This document shows, piece by piece, positions 41,114 to 52,216 of a stretch of 52,216 nucleotides of DNA. The notes below the pieces were generated by a model, which searched no databases, had not been told where the DNA came from, and saw only the letters and a list, made by a program, of their open reading frames with translations. A program made the translations under genes and the position numbers. Location of the stretch: positions 78,254 through 130,469 of the forward strand of contig NW_003202288.1 of NCBI RefSeq assembly GCF_000006405.1, in the 5' to 3' direction. This DNA comes from Perkinsus marinus ATCC 50983. Taxonomy: Eukaryota > Perkinsozoa > Perkinsida > Perkinsidae. The stretch's first letter is position 1, and each line of letters opens with the position of its first letter.

Positions 41114-43884
41114 ATGCCAGGGAGCAAATTGTTCATGTTCAACATCGCAGCAGTTGCTGCTGCTGCTCCTTTCCTCGCCAAGCAGCAGTCTGAGGGTGGC
41201 AAAGTTTCTATTACCATCGCTACCACGAACGATGTATATTCAATGTATGCTCGACCCATGTCGGGTAATGGCTATTACTTCCAGGGTACTCCTTCGGAAC
41301 AGTTCTATTCGATCTGTGAGAAGGATGCTGATACTTGTTACGGCACGGCTGGCGCGATGGATATGCCCGAGGCTTCTGTAGATAAACTTTATAATATTGA
41401 TCTATCGGCCACCGGTGGTAAGGTGATGACCAAGGAGGACAGTGGTTGTGTGGATCCTTCCAAGTTTGACGACATGGTTCGTGATCCTGCATCAGCATGG
41501 GGTAACACAGCTCAAATGGCAGGCACCTACAAGTACCTTGGCCTGACTGCCGATACCGACGAGTATATCAGCATGCTCCCCGGTGATTTCGTGGCTATGT
41601 CTTACCTCTCCTCCATCACTTATGGTCAGCACATGGTTGATATGATGAACGCTGGTGAGGTGGACTTGGTAGCCTTTGGTGACCATGAATTCCAGTTCAA
41701 GAACAAGTGCCCTCCTGCCGACTTGGCTGATCATCCGGAGTACAACGATGTCTGCCTGTCCTGGAATATGGCCACTGGTAACTTCCTCTACCTAGGAAGT
41801 AACGTCTTCGAGGATGCCGAAAAGACTAGACTATACGGGTCGACTCTCGAGGTTGCTGATGAGATCTCCTTCGTCAATGCCACCGTACCAAAGAACAAGA
41901 AGGTTTTCGATGAGGAGACTAGTTACTACGCTCCCTCTGGGAACTACTGGTTCAAGATGGTCAAGGACAAGAAGGTTTGCTTTACTGGTACCACTGAAGC
42001 TTCTGCTGATGAACCTATCATTGGCAGTACCAATGTATGGTTATCGGATGAGTACGAGGCTGGGGTTAATGCCACGCGCGAGATGAACGAGGATGGTTGC
42101 AACTTGGTTATTGTCCTAACTCATCAGCGTGAGGGTTATGATGTCCTCTTCTGGAGGAAGGCTGTTGTTGAGGAAGGTATCAAGATTGATGCTATCATTG
42201 GTGGTCATGATCACTTCCCTGCTTTCTTGAATCTCCAACATCCCACTAAGCCTGATATTATCACTCCTGTGTGGAAGATGGGTATGGATGGTCAAATGCT
42301 CGGCAAGTTCGTATTTGACTTTGACGAACAGCATCCCGACGGAAAACTTCGCTACGCCCATGCTATTCCAGTGTTTGATGAACAGTGTGATCAGCACTTC
42401 ATCGGTACGGACAATGAGGAGTGGTGGAACAACAATGTGATGCAGACCTGGACACACTGGGTGCAGCCTATCAAGCCTCTCCAGGATACCAATATGACCA
42501 ACTTGCTCTTCGCTGGCTTCTATGACACTGCGGATATTCGTTCTGCCGAGTCGCGTGTCGGTAACATGCTGGCTGATCTGTTCCTTCGCAATCTGTCGGC
42601 GCACTTCGCAGCTCTTGATGGTGGCAATATTCGTTATGGTTTGAGTCAGAACTTCACGGAGCGCATTCCCCTCACCGAGCTGGACTTGTACGAGGAGACT
42701 CCTTTCTTGGATGGTATGGTGTCTTATGACATGTCCTTGATGGAGGTCTTCGGGTATATGATCTATTCGGCCCCGATCGCCATGGGTGGTCCCAATGCTC
42801 CCCGTCCGGTCACCTCTGGTTTCGAGATCGAGATGGATCCCACTACTACTGAGCACGGTGGTGTGAAGTTCATCCGCTTCACTGGTACAAGTCATATGGC
42901 TGGTATCGTCAACCGCACTCAGACTGAGTGTGGTCACCCAACTTTGAAGTGTGGTGAGATCATTTGGAATGCTGAGGAGGGTTGGAAGGTCGACCCGTTC
43001 ACTATGGTCATCGTCACTGCTCCTGACTATAACGCCAGGTACTCTCCCGACGACTCTCCTACCCTGCGCAGGTCTTACTATCTGACTCAGATGTCGGATC
43101 TTTGCAGGCGCGGCGCTGAGAGCTATGCCATCGACTTAATGGAGAGTCGACATCCTTCGCTTGCCCTCCTGGTCCTGACTTCTTCGAGTACTTGAATGAA
43201 AAGTTGCCCTGGACTGATTGTGGTTATGTCAATGGTGGCTCCACCACTACTCCCAGTCCGGTCAGCACGACCACGTCAGCGCCCACTTCCACTACCACAA
43301 CAGGATCTTCTCGTCCTCATTACACGGAAGATTCCATCAAGGCTGCCGATGAGTTTTGTGGTAGCAAGGCCGCTGGCTCTTACTGCATGTATTGGCAAAC
43401 AACTGCGGGTCAAGTGTGCCATGGCACAGAAGTGTCCTGCAGTAGTTTGCTGGTTGAGGGACGGAGGTTGGCTGTTGCCGATGCCGACTCCCAGACTTGC
43501 TGGGCGCGTCTGGACTCTACGATTCCTGAGAGGTCTGTTCATGTTTGGACTGACGAAGCTGTCACTCCTGAGGGTGTTAAGGTCATCGATACTACAACTC
43601 CGATGGCTGATGGTTCGGCTGCTGCTGCCATGCTCCTCTCTGGACCTTGGTATGTTGGTGGTGAGCATCCTGAGGATCTGGAAGCATATGGTATCAGTGA
43701 TCCTGATGTTGAGTCCATGGAGATGGCAAATCTTCCAGTTCGTCGTTGGTTGGAGAGCACTCCCGCTGCTTCAACGGATTCGTTCGTCCTGGCGTCTTTC
43801 GCCGGTGAGGCCCCGAAGAAGACTGTTGGTCAGTTCTACGGTGCTAAGGTTAACCCTCGTACCATCTTGGCTTTGCACCAGTAG
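41114..43884 (+). CDS. Secreted 5'-nucleotidase-family ectoenzyme, with a frameshift
   Basis: A signal peptide (MPGSKLFMFNIAAVAAAAPF) starts at 41114. The metallophosphatase domain follows: ITIATTNDVYS (motif I), AFGDHEFQ (motif III), VIVLTHQ (motif IV) and IIGGHDHFPAF (motif V). The 5'-nucleotidase C-terminal domain follows, with a GNMLADLF start and the substrate-stacking region near 42600–42850. The main frame breaks near 43140–43170. One missing base (or one extra two) there would join DLMES to CPPGPDFFEYL in the next frame, and that frame continues from 43175 into a Thr/Ser/Pro mucin-like linker (43235–43320), a Cys-bearing segment and a stop at 43882–43884. Such enzymes release nucleosides outside the cell, useful for purine salvage. 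No introns are evident over 2.8 kb, unlike its neighbours. The motif I His is Tyr and the motif III Asn is Asp. Confidence 0.82.
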
Positions 43885-45509
43885 GCTGCTTCCCTGTGGT
43901 ATGAATCTGTACAGTGCAACGTAGTGCCATGATGGCTCAACTACGATTTTCTTAATAACAGGAATAGGTGGTGATTCATCGTATGTTCATATTTCGCTCT
44001 TTTAGTAGCACTAGTAGATGATCCGCCTTATGTTCATATTTCTAAGATGTTCCTATCCAAATCCTGTTCATGTGCTATACGCTATCTTGACTCGATTATT
44101 CGATACGTGTTGTATCAACTCGCTTCGATATCCAGTTTCGAGTGTGTTGAGTTGTTTGCAGTGGTTATATTGGGATGAAGTAGTGAACTAAGCATTGAGA
44201 CTCTGTTCACTCGTGTGGTGATCTACGGTACTTTCTGGAGATCCGCTCGCATGTGCGGAGGTACGGAAAAGATACCGGGGGTTTTATCAAGAAGAATCAC
44301 ACTTCTGTTATGCGAAGAGAATGTCTTCGTTACACGTACTGGGCAATGTCTTTCTCGGCAGGATCAACGCGTCCTGAGTGGGGCGGGTATGCCAGAGGTT
44401 GCACCGTGGGGTACCTCCGGTATCGTTACATGAATGAAGAGGAAGTAAGTTACTTTCGCAGGATCGACTTGTGATCCATTTCGCGACTATACTACGCCTT
44501 TCAAAGGTCGGTATTGCTCTTAGTTAGATCAATTATTCCTGTCGGGACGGCTATAGTACAGCCGCTATACCACCACTCCAAAATCTGCCTTAGTACATGA
44601 ATCTCGCAGGACTATGAGGTTATCTCGTTGATACGACTGAAGTAGTTCTGGTTCGGACGAAGTGAAGGGATGAATCTCGCTATTTGCGAGACTGATCTGT
44701 TGATGAAGATCTCCAATGGCAAGCTATCACTCAATGTAGACCACACTTTTTCAACAGTATAAGCTCGTAACATGAACACGCCGCGTTCGAGTACGGGGAT
44801 CGTCCTACTCAATGTTCCTGCGAAGTTGATATGTCGGGGAGCTACTGCTCATCCAGTGTTCAATACCATATAATATGTGCTTCATATAGTGTTCTCTTGG
44901 CGAGCAGACGAATCGCATTTCCTGCGTAAGAATCGTGCTATTGGCAAATCTTGGTTGCGCTGTCATTGGCGAAATCGGCAGGTATAGAACGCGTATGAAT
45001 CGGTTGGCGCTCCAATTCAGAGATTGTATGGGTCTATGGCATAGAAGATGACACTGGATGATAAGTAATGTTATCATCGTGCAAGCACTCGGAGATATCG
45101 TATCTATTTCCAAGGCCCGGGCGGCATCCTTTAACCTCTATTGGCAAGCTTCGACGACTACGTTCACCCTGAGATCGCGTCTACGATTTCTTCAACATCA
45201 GCATTCACGCATTCTCATTACTTTATTACACTTTGATTCAGGGGCTCATTTATATTCTCCTAAATCTTGCAATTTAGTACTTCTGAATTTCACTGAGTTG
45301 CTTCAAAATGTGTAGCGCTGTGGTTTGTATATCCTCGTAGAACATGCTCACTGCTATCAACCAGAGTAACAGCTGATTTTGAAAGCAATAGACTCACATA
45401 ACCGCAAGAGTTGCTTAACTTGCTGAAATCGCAACCGAGCTCACTGGTTTCAACACAAGGGCACGACATCATACAAGATAGTCAAACTGCCGAATAATTT
45501 ACGAATTGA
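43885..45509. other. Intergenic region, no gene recognised
   Basis: About 1.6 kb between two convergent genes (5'-nucleotidase plus, NOV_C protein minus). Small reading frames occur on both strands (longest about 100 codons) but none shows a domain, signal or good splice continuity. Nothing repeated was noticed. Confidence 0.45.
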
Positions 45510-46358
45510 TCATCTCATTCGGCGTCGTTGGTGTTCCCGCATTTCCGTTTCAGTAACTGGAGTCTCACTCGTCTCCGCTCGCCTCAAACGTTTTGCTTGA
45601 TTACGTAACTTCTTCTCATCCGAGACGAGCATGATCTTCGATTCGGCGTCTGAAAGCCGTTTCTCGGCAACCTCGCTAGGGACGCTGCTGTAGAGTTCTG
45701 GATCTGCCAAAGTGATCGAGTACTGGCTCGGCTTGCAGTCAACCCGCTTTTCTTGAATGGTCGAAAAGAAGTCAGTAAGGACAGTCTGAATAGCAGGAGA
45801 ATCTCCGGCGGCGTTCTTGACCAGAACAACAGCATAATCAGCATCGGGATTCTGGGCAACAGCGAGCTCGTTACGGGACATATCGAATTTGACGGTACCC
45901 TCAGATCGCAGTGTTCCCTTCACTTCGAGTCGGACCCACCGAGGACCATCCTCCCTCGGCTTAGAGAACACACCTTTGGTATCGAGAAACTCGAAGTCGT
46001 ACCCGAGTCGATCGTCCACACCCTCCCGCCCGTGGGTCGGATAGCAAGCCGTCCTCGCACTCGTCTTCCACCAGTCAAGTGAGAATTCGTCACCATAGAC
46101 CTCCTCAAGGGTGTGTGCGACGAAGAGTTCCGCCAAGATACCAGCGTCTTCCAACTTCCCCTTTATAGCAGAATCAAAGACCATCCGAAGACCACTGCCT
46201 GAATGTCGTTGGTTCCGATAGAAGCGGCCTTGAGGGGCCCGCAGTGGATGATAAGAGGAATTACTCCGTGAAGCGCCCAAGCTGGAAGACGCGGCACCAG
46301 CGCGAGGGGGATCCTCAGGCGCAGATCCCGATGACACCGACTCAGGAGAAGATGACAT
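45510..46358 (-). CDS. NO VEIN C-terminal (DUF3883) domain protein
   Basis: A single-exon ORF of 282 residues, ATG 46358, stop 45510. A Ser/Pro-rich N-terminus (about 60 residues) precedes the domain. A helix ILAELFVAHTLEEVYG is followed by DRLGYDFEFLD and RWVRLEVKGT, then KFDMSRNELAVAQ and DADYAVVLVKN. The GYDFEF…LEVKGT pair is the D…ExK-like core of the NOV_C/DUF3883 fold, which is related to PD-(D/E)xK nucleases and found in plant NO VEIN and in many restriction-type and defence proteins. The C-terminal 60 residues are a basic helix. Nuclease activity is possible but not shown. No intron, in contrast to the adjacent GMPS and RAE1. Confidence 0.75.
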   Translation of the reverse strand: MSSSPESVSSGSAPEDPPRAGAASSSLGASRSNSSYHPLRAPQGRFYRNQRHSGSGLRMVFDSAIKGKLEDAGILAELFVAHTLEEVYGDEFSLDWWKTSARTACYPTHGREGVDDRLGYDFEFLDTKGVFSKPREDGPRWVRLEVKGTLRSEGTVKFDMSRNELAVAQNPDADYAVVLVKNAAGDSPAIQTVLTDFFSTIQEKRVDCKPSQYSITLADPELYSSVPSEVAEKRLSDAESKIMLVSDEKKLRNQAKRLRRAETSETPVTETEMREHQRRRMR

Positions 46359-46609
46359 TCGATATCAACTAAGTCGCTCCTCATGCCACCATACCGATTT
46401 CCATGACAGCCTCCCCAAGACTACCACCCGGGATCTCCATCGGAACCACGCGTGCACCCCTACTGACTACGCAGATTGGGAATTTGAACACAACAGAGGT
46501 GGAAGGAGAGAGAGAGAATCTTCTTGCTTAGTATATTGACGTCATCATTCGAGCGGTAATATGCATATTTACGTAAAGACACCATCAGCATAGTCATCAT
46601 CACTGCGAT

Positions 46610-49171
46610 CTACTCCCACTCAATCGTAGCCGGCGGCTTTGAAGATACGTCGTACCTACTCCCATAAAAGATACAGAATAGGCCCGCTAGAGGCACATAC
46701 ACAACACGGTTGATGCCCTTGCATTCATTGATAATACGAGTACTGATACGCCCCAACAAGTCGTAGGGCATCTGATACCAATCAGCCGTCATGAAATCTG
46801 TGGTCTGAACCTGACCAGCCAGAATGACCAAATCATTCGCCTCTGGCCAAAGACCTACTGCACGGAGCACGAGAGTCCTCTCGTAAGTACGTTGATCGCC
46901 CATCACACCAACAGAACGGACGGTGGGAAGGAGTACCTAAGGGGACACCTCAGCAACGACGAGGTCCGTTAAAGCTATAACTACAGCAAACGCTTGACCG
47001 ATGTTGTCATACTCTCCACTGGCATGCAACTCCTCCATATAGATAGCATCAGCTTCACGTAGAAGATCTGAGGAGATACTCCCATACTCACTAAACAGCG
47101 TCGAATGAGCTTACCAGCCTTCTCCTTATCAACAGAATCAATGATTCTGATAGCAAGGCCTGGTCCCGGGAAGGGATGGCGATTGACCGAATCAGCATGA
47201 AGACCTGACATACGAGCTCTACACTGCGAGAGCCGTACTGCGACCTACCCAATTCAAGACCGAGCTTCCTGACCTCATCCTTGAATAGCAGTCTGAGGGG
47301 CTCCAAGATCTGCATCTTCATTCGTGCCGGGAGACCACCAACGTTATGATGAGTCTTGATAGTAGCTGAAAAAGCCAACGGTGTGCCCTTGGAGATGTGC
47401 TAGGCCTACTGGAAGGACCCTTATAGGACGTAGATTCGATCACATCCGGGTAGAGAGTTCCCTGGAGGAGTACGCAGTTCTCAGGCTCCAAGTTCATGTT
47501 ATGGATGGCCTTCTCGAAGCTGTCGATAAAGAGACCTCCAATGATCTTTCTCTTCTTCTCCGGCTCCTTCACGTCCTTCAGTTTAGTCATAAAGTCTTCA
47601 CTGGCGTCCAACACTTGGAGATTCAGACCAGGAAGATGCGAATCCAAACGCTCCTTCACCTCAGCGGCTTCATTTTTACGCAAAAGGCCAGTGTCCACCA
47701 TGAAGGGATGGAACCTGGGTGAATCGATTACCCACATTGTGACCATTGTCACTCCTCACTTATCTCCCAGCGCTCTATACACCAACGCTGCGGCGACTGA
47801 ACTATCGACACCTCCCGAAACAGCCGCAATAACATGCTTATCTCCAACGACACCTGATCGGGCAAGCGATCTCAATATGCTCTTTACACCAACTCCTACG
47901 CTTGATCCTATCCAACTCCTTCTGTACGAAATTCTGCATATTCCACTGAGGCTTGCAGCCACAAATAACCACCGAGAACGCCCTGAGCATCTCAGCACCA
48001 TCAACACTATGAGTCACTTCGGGATGGAACTGAATACCGAACCTAACACGACCAGTATACATTCCCACACAACGACAAGACCACTACATTTTCCTGCCAT
48101 CCGTAGCCTGTATAACAGCGTGTTCGCATGTATCAGTATTGCCAACCACCTCAAAGCCCTCAGGTAGCTTCGTCACCTTATCCCCATGGGACATCCACAC
48201 CCGAGTAGCATCTTAAATAGATCAACGACCCTCCTTCAACTATGGAGGCCCTCAAGCTACTTACTGCCATCAATGCCAGTGAACAGCCCTTCCCTTTTCT
48301 TATCCTGCTTGAAGTGGACCACTGCATGCCCGTACTCTCTCTTCTTACCAGGTTCCACTTTACCACCATGAGTATACCTAATTCAAATCTTGCAATCTTG
48401 CCAAATCTTACATTTCCTCAACGTACACCATCTCCTGTAGACCATAACAGATCCCCAATACCGGGATCCTATTGGTGTCAATCCACTTCCAAACCTCAGG
48501 AGACAGATGAGGACTGCCTTCATCGTACACTGAGCTCGGACCACCCGAAAGGACAATCCCCGCAGGATCAAACTTCTTGATCTGAAGGGAACAACAACAT
48601 CAACATGAAAATAAGAGTCATGTGCCTAGGGTAACTGATAAGCTTACACACGTGCTTATCAACGGATCAACGGATCATTGACTTGACAATAGCCCTATTG
48701 CAGTCAGTGACCACAATAGAGGCATTTGGAGTTAATCGTTCGGGGTTGATATTGCTACTGTAGTACTATCACTTTCGAATGATTAACTCCGTAGGTAACG
48801 ACACGCTTCAGCTAGCACTAGGAAGACTAGACCTCGAGCCAAGGAGTAACGCAGTAATAAGGTTGCTCATGGGGAAATACGGAAATAGTTGGGTTCTTAC
48901 CTCCTCAACGGTGGCCAAGCACGACCTCAGCTCGGAGTAAACGCCAATGTCGCGGCAACGACGACAGATCAGATGGGAGAACTGGGAGCCAAAGTCGAGC
49001 ACCAGGATACGGGAGAGCCTGAGCAGAAGATACACCCAGGTTCGAATCCCACGCCCTGCAATTCTACCCTTCAGACACTTCTAAACCTTCCTCAGTGTGA
49101 TGACCAGCCAGGTCTCTGAGATTGGGGATGTCGCGATCCTCGACAGTACTACCGCTGTTGGTGGAAGACAT
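46610..49171 (-). CDS. GMPS: GMP synthetase (glutamine-hydrolysing)
   Basis: This enzyme converts XMP to GMP with ATP and glutamine, the last step of guanine nucleotide synthesis or salvage. The class-I amidotransferase half shows [15 protein letters not shown] (about 48990), [16 protein letters not shown] and [11 protein letters not shown] (nucleophile Cys, about 48450). [23 protein letters not shown] and [12 protein letters not shown] (catalytic His/Glu, about 48030) follow. The ATP-pyrophosphatase half has [17 protein letters not shown] (P-loop, about 47815) and [13 protein letters not shown]. Next are [24 protein letters not shown] and a C-terminal [10 protein letters not shown]. Stop 46610. 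At least six introns; 48387–48435 (49 nt) is exact because it restores EM-GYTHGGK. The N-terminus (ATG 49171, intron about 49056–49104) is less sure. Confidence 0.92.
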
Positions 49172-49293
49172 AGAGAGAAGGAACCAGTAATGGTATCTTC
49201 ATACCACTCGTCGTACACATCCTCAACACAACCCCCATTGCAGGCGCTATAGACCTTATAATAGTACGTTACGTCCACTGCTACTTCACTGTA

Positions 49294-51066
49294 CTATCGT
49301 CTACGACCCAGTGTGTGCTTTGGCTTCACTTCAGCCTCATGGACCTTCAAGTGGAAAACAGTAGAAAATGACAGACACTGACAGGAGCCACTACCTTATG
49401 AATGAGAATCTTAGTCACTGGATAATTCTTAGCAAACTCATACCCCTTACTCCAGTCGTTACCTAATTGGACCTATTCTGTATCTTACGAGGAGCAACCT
49501 AAGATACTACCAACAGCATAAGCCAGCATATCCCCCTGAGTGCTGAACTTTGCTGCAGTAATAGGATAGTGACAGTTCTGGAAAGCCTTCAGTCGCTGCT
49601 TCTGTTCCTTGTCCCAAACCATGAACGTACCATCGCCACCAGCGGTTACAAATGTGCCTATAAAAGTCTCTCCCTATCTCAACAACGATTCGCAAGGGTA
49701 CTGAAAGTCGGATGGAAATCCACAGCATTCACAGGGTATATTTCATCGTTCGTTCCTGACCAACAACATATATACCATCAAAAACATATCCCTTTTATTC
49801 TCACTGTGGCACTTGAACGTGAACGACTTGTCCTTCATATTTTCCTCAACATAGGCGATCGAGCAACGACCTTCAATACTCGCAATCTACACACACGTGC
49901 TGTTGCTACCCCCAACATGGCCTTCCTACTGCGTATCCGCTCTTTTCTGGGAAGCATGCCACACACCGCGTTTGCATCTTTAACGCGCTCTGAATGCTTT
50001 TATAAGGGTTAGGATTCTGCGTCAACGTCTGTAGGTTGTACACTATCACATGCCGATCTGCCGTAGCACACACCAGCAGTGGGAAACTGATGAGGAAAAC
50101 TATTGAAGACCAAGACAGTGGACAGAGCCTCACTTGCAATCCATGGCATATAGACGTTCAGGAAGCTGCAAGGTCGCCACTGGGTTGGGCTGACCAGGTG
50201 ACCAGAACCTCAACGATTTGTCCCACGACCCAGAGATGCACATCTTCATCTCCTCTACCCATACAACCTTCTTTACCTATCACAAACGAATACCAGACAT
50301 GACAGAACATAACCCGCCCGTAGCGATATAGCAGTATGGCTCAAGAGTACATCTAAGTGCTATATCGCATACAGCCCTCAATTTCAAAACCTCGTCAACA
50401 CGAGGTAGGTATCTCATTCGACTGGTCTGTTCGTTTCACACTTCAAGAGCTCTCAGCCGAAGCGCAGTATGCGGGAAATTCATTCGGGTCTATCGTCATT
50501 CGAAAACGCACATACTCAGAAATTACATAGTTTGCATGATCACTTATTCCTCATCACAAGAGCCTCCTACCGGTGCATCGTGTTGTCCGATCTGTTGATC
50601 TCGCTGTGCTTGAAGGTTATACATCTTCACCTTATTATCACATCCAGCTGATATCACATTCGCCCCATCCTTCGTGAAACAACACGACATCACCGGCGCC
50701 TCGTGACCATACCTGAGCGCTATCCTCGTCATAACACCACAACAGACCGTCCCAACTTACGCCAGTTTCGGTGTCGCTTGAATGCTATTGGAACCCGAGG
50801 AGCCTCCAAAGGCACTTGTGCTGGCCTGTGTCGTGACTTCCCATATCCTCACTTGCTTATCCCACGATGCAGCGGCCAGAATGTTAGCCGCAGGGGACCA
50901 TGCGAGTTCGCTGACAGTATCACCAGGGGACTGGGCGACCTCATGACCTGATACAGGGTACGACTTAGGGAGAGGAAGGGAGCTTACTATTGTTCGTATT
51001 GGGATTCTTAGGAGCAACCGCGCCACTGCCAAAACCACCACCGCCGAACGCACTACTGCCAAACAT
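49294..51066 (-). CDS. RAE1: RAE1/Gle2 mRNA-export WD40 protein
   Basis: RAE1 binds nucleoporin Nup98 and helps mRNA export. The ATG at 51066 gives a Gly/Phe-rich start (MFGSSAFGGGGFGSG). WD40 blades follow over several introns: VSELAWSPAANILAAASWD and VRIWEV (about 50890–50830), then VMSCCFTKDGANVISAGCDN and VKMYNLQAQ. Next are HDAPV, ATADRHVIVYNLQTL and SVEGRCSIAYVEEN. IYPVNAVDFHPTFSTLA, FVTAGGDGTFMVWD and NDWSKGYEFAKNYP lead to VHEAEVKPKHTLGRRR. Stop at 49294–49296. YDWSKG and SIEGR-type segments are RAE1 hallmarks. Intron 49463–49510, inside the GNDWSKG codons, is a hairpin intron. The GMPS start lies 123 bp downstream. Confidence 0.9.
49463..49510 (-). repeat. Hairpin intron, copy 2 (RAE1)
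   Basis: A 48-nt GT–AG intron splitting the Gly codon of AVGNDWSKG. GTATCTTA and TAAGATAC form a perfect 8-bp stem around GGTTGCTCCTCG. The downstream CAGAATAGGTCC matches the other two copies. Confidence 0.9.
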
Positions 51067-51216
51067 TTTGCGGCCACAAGTGAACAAGCTCCCACTGGAA
51101 AGACAGCTCCCATTGGCACACACTGTAACACGAGCGCATCTCAGGTCGCGGGAAAATATGCATAAATGACTTACACACGTTCAGCGTAAACTACGATTTA
51201 CATCACCAATAAAATT

Positions 51217-51268
51217 CTAACGATAGCCCCGACCTATTCCGTATCTTTCCAAGGTAACCTTAAGATAC
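51217..51268 (-). repeat. Hairpin element, copy 3 (probable RAE1 leader intron)
   Basis: On the minus strand it starts GTATCTTAAGGTTACCTTGG, continues AAAGATACGGAATAGGTCGG and ends in GTTAG, i.e. a possible 52-nt GT–AG intron. GTATCTT/AAGATAC pair, and the inner AAGG/CCTT can also pair. It lies about 150 bp upstream of the RAE1 ATG, so it would be in the 5' leader. Splicing there is inferred only from the two coding copies. Confidence 0.6.
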
Positions 51269-51691
51269 TCATGCCAGTCCAACTCTTGTCCATAATAGAC
51301 CACAGAAACCTGATCTTGGAATCAACAAGACAACGTCAACGACCTGAAGAAGACCATGGACAACATCATACAAGCCCCCCTCAATCTGAGTACCTACACC
51401 AGAGAGCGTCTACATCTCATCTATCACGGCCAACATCACACCCAACACGGGGACTGCACGGGCCTCATCAATCCCGAGTTAATAACATGCTGATCTATCC
51501 CCTTAACGTTACACGAATTTACCACTACTTCACCTTTGACGCCTTAAGACAATATTGCAGTCCAGCGTAGATACAACCGTCATATATTGTACGTCTGACT
51601 CGACCCAGAGGGGGAGAATCTCTTAAAACATATCGATCATCTAGGCGTGCGCTAACTCAACGACGCGCTACTCGAATCGAATATTGTTTGG

Positions 51692-51766
51692 AAATTGTGG
51701 TATAATGGTTAAGGGAATGCGGCGACTTACATTTGACCCACGTTCAATTCGTGGTTAGCTATTCCG
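51692..51766 (+). other. tRNA-like sequence, probably a decayed tRNA gene
   Basis: TGGTATAATGGTTAAGG matches a box A (D-arm), and GTTCAATTC matches box B. The T-arm CCACG–TTCAATT–CGTGG is perfect, and GGAA/TTCC could form half of an acceptor stem. The anticodon stem is imperfect, and there is no variable loop if CTTACAT is taken as the anticodon loop. I therefore read it as a tRNA relic or SINE-like fragment rather than a working gene. Confidence 0.4.
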
Positions 51767-52216
51767 GGATCAATTTTCAGTATCGCGTTCTCTGAACAAT
51801 GAGTATATGCAATCCTGAGATCGATCGCGAAAAATTTTACAACGGAGCCTTGACGTCCACACGAGGTCCTTACAACATGCGTACTCGTCTTTTGATACCA
51901 TAAATTTCGGAAATGATGTGAGTTTCATGCATGAGGCCCAGTAGAAGCCTCACAGCAGTGCATATATGCTTGGGCAGATGGTTTTAACCCTTCTCGGCGG
52001 AGTCAGAGAACATCTCTAGTTCAACTTCGTCACGTTGACGGGGACAGCTTCCGAAATGGTGACCATTCAGGTTCCGCTTGAGAATCCACTTCAAGGTAGT
52101 TAGTCATCTACTGGTACTCCCTAAAGATCTCGTATGCAGCGATCTCATTCAGATGCTTCATTATAGATCGTTACCAGTCCAAAGCCGATGATAACAGTGT
52201 CACTTTGTGGCGCGAA

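Larger units (their letters stand above)
51067..52216. other. RAE1 upstream region, mostly unassigned
   Basis: No coding exon recognised in about 1.15 kb to the window end. It holds the third hairpin element (51217–51268), possibly a 5' leader intron of RAE1, and a tRNA-like sequence at about 51692–51766. The short plus-strand frame at 51271–51570 has no domain support. Confidence 0.45.

Noticed and set aside
42116-42937. 273-codon open frame antisense to the 5'-nucleotidase
   Set aside because: A codon-bias shadow of the real gene, which has clear family motifs on the plus strand.
49028-49048. tRNA box B-like GGTTCGAATCC on the plus strand
   Set aside because: It falls at the 5' end of the GMPS gene; there is no box A or T-stem complementarity.

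Overview
The window is nuclear DNA of a protist. Genes are split by very short GT–AG introns, mostly about 41–58 nt. Proteins of flagella, axonemes and centrosomes are prominent: a DNAI7/IC97 axonemal dynein factor, an Sfi1-like centrin-binding protein, a CEP164-like WW/B-box protein and a NEK kinase. Single-domain 2/2 globins and a secreted 5'-nucleotidase also fit. Taken together this looks most like an alveolate, probably a perkinsid (Perkinsus-like). That assignment is inference from gene content, not from a marker gene.

Layout. A plus-strand array covers about 0.9–21.4 kb: a PrsW-family membrane protease, inositol-pentakisphosphate 2-kinase, a poorly resolved membrane protein, a PNUTS-like PP1 regulator, DNAI7, a small unknown gene, an FHA/coiled-coil protein, an unknown helical protein and the LAS1 ribonuclease. 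A minus-strand array covers about 36.1–21.9 kb: a giant globin gene, the NEK kinase, the WW/B-box protein and the Sfi1-like protein. A repeat-rich, gene-poor stretch follows (36.7–39.3 kb). Then come mitochondrial EF-P (+), a secreted 5'-nucleotidase (+), and a second minus array of RAE1, GMP synthetase and a NO VEIN-C-terminal-domain protein. Within arrays the gaps are mostly about 13–270 bp, with the ill-resolved 3.7–6.1 kb stretch the exception. This suits trans-splicing of closely packed genes.

The main result is the gene at 36087–29735 (minus). Joining its exons gives eight tandem 2/2 (truncated) haemoglobin domains in one polypeptide. Domains 1, 3, 5 and 7 end in a shared R-x-D-I-T-x-G-C-x-V-R linker, and domains 2, 4, 6 and 8 end in a different LE-x-x-R type linker. 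The protein therefore looks like four copies of a two-domain unit.

A second result concerns introns. Two coding introns (in the WW/B-box gene and RAE1) and one likely leader intron are copies of one 42–52 nt hairpin sequence. Its 3' half (AAGATACRGAAYAGGTC) is also the core of a 25-bp minisatellite with about 28 units inside a globin-gene intron. A separate element of about 190 bp sits in at least four introns, in three of them starting at the splice donor.

All gene models were built by eye from reading frames and splice signals. Exon edges are approximate unless stated, and no database search was possible.
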